From assembly GCA_937894105.1 (NCBI GenBank), contig CALCTI010000712.1, forward strand, positions 1 through 6,720: 6,720 nt of DNA. The letters run 5' to 3'. The first letter of the stretch is position 1, and every line of letters starts with the position of its first letter. The notes under the pieces are model-generated. The model saw only the letters and a list, made by a program, of their open reading frames with translations. It was not told the origin of the DNA and ran no database searches. A program made the translations under genes and the position numbers. The stretch comes from an uncultured cyanobacterium (GTDB lineage: Bacteria; Cyanobacteriota; Cyanobacteriia; CACIAM-69d). This document shows positions 5,497 through 6,720 of the stretch, piece by piece.

Positions 5497-6531
5497 GTGA
5501 AGGGAGAGGAAATTAAGCCTGACCCGGAGCGCCTCGATTATATTCTTAAGGAGCAGCAAATTCTGGCAGCTACGTTGATTCCCGTGGAAGACCGGGCAGC
5601 GCAGCTGGGGGATGTGGTGATCGTCGACTATCAGGGTGAGTTGATTTCCAAGGAAGGCGCTGAGGAAGGTGCTGACGACGAGATTGAAACGGATGGGTTG
5701 AGCGCTGAGGATTTTCAGCTTGATCTAGAGGAAGATCAGTTCATTCCTGGTTTTATTGCTGGCATCGTGGGTATGGAGCCAGATGATATTAAAGAAATTG
5801 AGGTATCTTTTCCGGAAGATTACGGCATGGAAGACCTTGCCGGGCGGGGTGTGAAGTTTAAGATCACCCTCCACGAAATTAAGGAGCGGGAACTGCCAGA
5901 GTTAACTGACGAGTTTATCCAAACCATCAGCAGCTACGACACTCTCGATGCGTTGCGGGAGGCCATGGAGAAGCAGTTTATTGAGGAGGCTGACAATAAG
6001 ACGGCGGACAATAAAAAGCGTGAGCTGGTGAAGGTGTTGGTGGATGCCACCGAGGTGGAGTTACCGGAAACGTTGATTGATCAAGAGTCTACCTATTTGG
6101 TTAATCAGGCGGCGATGCAGCTTCAGCAGCAGGGGCTGGACGTTAACCAGTTTATGACGAAGGAAATGGTGGATAACATGAAGGAGCGATCGCGCCCTGA
6201 TGCCATTTTCCAAGTGAAGTCTGACCTGGTGATTCAGGCGATCGGTGAAAAAGAAGAGCTTCAAGTGGACGAGAAGGAGCTGCGGGTCAAGGTTAAGGAG
6301 CTAATGCAGGAGCTGAAGGGACAGAACCCTAAGCGATCGCGCGTTGAATCTGTAATCTACGAGGACATGTTCCGTAACTTAGTTGTGGATTTTCTGCTGG
6401 AAAACAATGACTTTGAAATGGTGCCCGCTGGAACCCTGGCCCCTGCGGAAGAAGCCGAAAGCGACGAAGCAGCTTCGGAAGCAACGGTCGAGGTGGTAGC
6501 GGAAACCACTGAAACTGACGAAGAGGAATAG
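5497..6531 (+). CDS. tig: Trigger factor part 2: PPIase and C-terminal chaperone domains
   Basis: This piece continues the same frame as the N-terminal part after the TAG, and can be read as 344 residues from a GTG at 5497. That GTG has no upstream ribosome binding site and aligns inside the family, so it is probably not a natural start. Counting from it, residues 33-127 are the FKBP-like PPIase domain (AAQLGDVVIVDYQGEL, FIPGFIAGIVGM, FPEDYG, VKFKITLHEIKERELPEL), with a Glu/Asp-rich insert at 51-80. Residues 135-310 form the helical substrate-binding arms (FIQTISSYDTLDALREAM, VELPETLIDQE, MQLQQQGLDVNQFM). A 35-residue acidic tail ends EETDEEE-like, as is usual in cyanobacterial forms. The frame is otherwise undamaged for 344 codons, so the interruption must be recent or an artefact. 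Confidence 0.88.
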   Translation: MKGEEIKPDPERLDYILKEQQILAATLIPVEDRAAQLGDVVIVDYQGELISKEGAEEGADDEIETDGLSAEDFQLDLEEDQFIPGFIAGIVGMEPDDIKEIEVSFPEDYGMEDLAGRGVKFKITLHEIKERELPELTDEFIQTISSYDTLDALREAMEKQFIEEADNKTADNKKRELVKVLVDATEVELPETLIDQESTYLVNQAAMQLQQQGLDVNQFMTKEMVDNMKERSRPDAIFQVKSDLVIQAIGEKEELQVDEKELRVKVKELMQELKGQNPKRSRVESVIYEDMFRNLVVDFLLENNDFEMVPAGTLAPAEEAESDEAASEATVEVVAETTETDEEE

Positions 6532-6540
6532 ACTCCCAGT

Positions 6541-6572
6541 TTTTTTGCTTACAGCATTTTTTGCTTACAGCA
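6541..6572. repeat. Perfect 16-bp tandem duplication after tig
   Basis: TTTTTTGCTTACAGCA occurs at 6541-6556 and again, identical and adjacent, at 6557-6572, starting 9 bases after the tig stop codon. Each copy holds a small TGCT-TAC-AGCA stem (4 bp), and the second copy's T-run follows the first stem, giving a weak terminator-like shape. Replication slippage is the simplest origin. Confidence 0.8.
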
Positions 6573-6604
6573 AAGGGAAAGGAGCCCCAATTCACCCTGG
6601 CAAA

Positions 6605-6644
6605 GGCGCGGCATCAAAGATTGATGTTGCGCCTTATTTGTCTT
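6605..6644. terminator. Strong hairpin, probable intrinsic terminator after tig
   Basis: GGCGCGGCATCAA (6605-6617) pairs with TTGATGTTGCGCC (6621-6633) around a 3-base loop. That is 13 pairs counting two G-U wobbles in RNA of the plus strand. It is followed by TTATTTGTCTT (6634-6644). It lies about 75 bases after the tig stop, so it would end the tig transcript. On the minus strand the stem is followed by TTTGCC, so some bidirectional use is possible. Confidence 0.7.
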
Positions 6645-6720
6645 GATTGGCGTGCTGATTTGATGAACTAGGGGCTGTCATCAATTGAATCCCTAAGTCA
6701 AGAGCCGTAAGGGTTTCAGC
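6634..6720 (-). CDS. Possible C-terminal end of a minus-strand gene (weak)
   Basis: From the right edge the minus strand stays open for 28 codons, reading AETLTALDLGIQLM then TAPSSSNQHANQDK, and ends with the TAA at 6636-6634, which abuts the hairpin. A polar, Ser/Asn-rich end straight before a terminator-like stem would suit the end of a gene convergent with tig. An 87-base open frame is common by chance and I recognise no family, so this is only a suggestion. Confidence 0.22.
   Translation of the reverse strand, partial: AETLTALDLGIQLMTAPSSSNQHANQDK

Noticed and set aside
6685..6715. Imperfect inverted repeat (AATCCCT ... AGGGTTT) as an insertion sequence end
   Set aside because: Only 4 contiguous pairs plus a few flanking ones, with no transposase-like frame or target duplication visible in the window.

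Overview
The window is most likely chromosomal DNA of a cyanobacterium outside the marine Prochlorococcus/Synechococcus group. The HIP1 octamer GCGATCGC occurs about 17 times, where roughly 0.1 would be expected by chance. The gene set also fits: a DUF4079 membrane protein, a Uma2-family (DUF820) protein, and GcvT, PurC and trigger factor of cyanobacterial type. The genus cannot be told from this sequence.

Layout. 1-603 (minus): a GNAT acetyltransferase that runs off the left edge. 604-729: a divergent intergenic region. 730-1137 (plus): a DUF4079 four-helix membrane protein whose last helix is cut by an in-frame TGA; family-like sequence continues to a second stop at 1198-1200. 1255-2349 (plus): gcvT, intact. 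2370-2927 (plus): an intact Uma2-family nuclease-like protein, 20 bases after gcvT. 2951 to about 3180 (minus): the decayed C-terminal tail of a second Uma2-type protein, with an in-frame TAA. 3199-3364: non-coding, with an 11-bp inverted repeat. 3365-3838 (minus): a DoxX-family membrane protein. 3839-4171: non-coding, with short direct and 14-bp tandem repeats. 4172-4912 (minus): purC, intact. 4913-5139: a divergent region between purC and tig. 5140-6531 (plus): trigger factor, split by an in-frame TAG at the linker between its ribosome-binding and PPIase domains, where about 12 residues also appear to be missing. 6532-6720: a perfect 16-bp tandem duplication, a strong hairpin, and possibly the 3' end of a gene on the minus strand.

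How the genes relate. They are unconnected housekeeping and accessory genes: one-carbon metabolism (gcvT), purine synthesis (purC), protein folding (tig), membrane proteins of uncertain role, and Uma2 accessory DNA. No defence island, biosynthetic cluster or new multigene system can be supported. The most unusual feature is that three reading frames are each interrupted in frame by a different stop codon (TGA, TAA, TAG), with family-like sequence continuing beyond each. This suggests recent gene decay or base errors in the source sequence, not a recoded codon.
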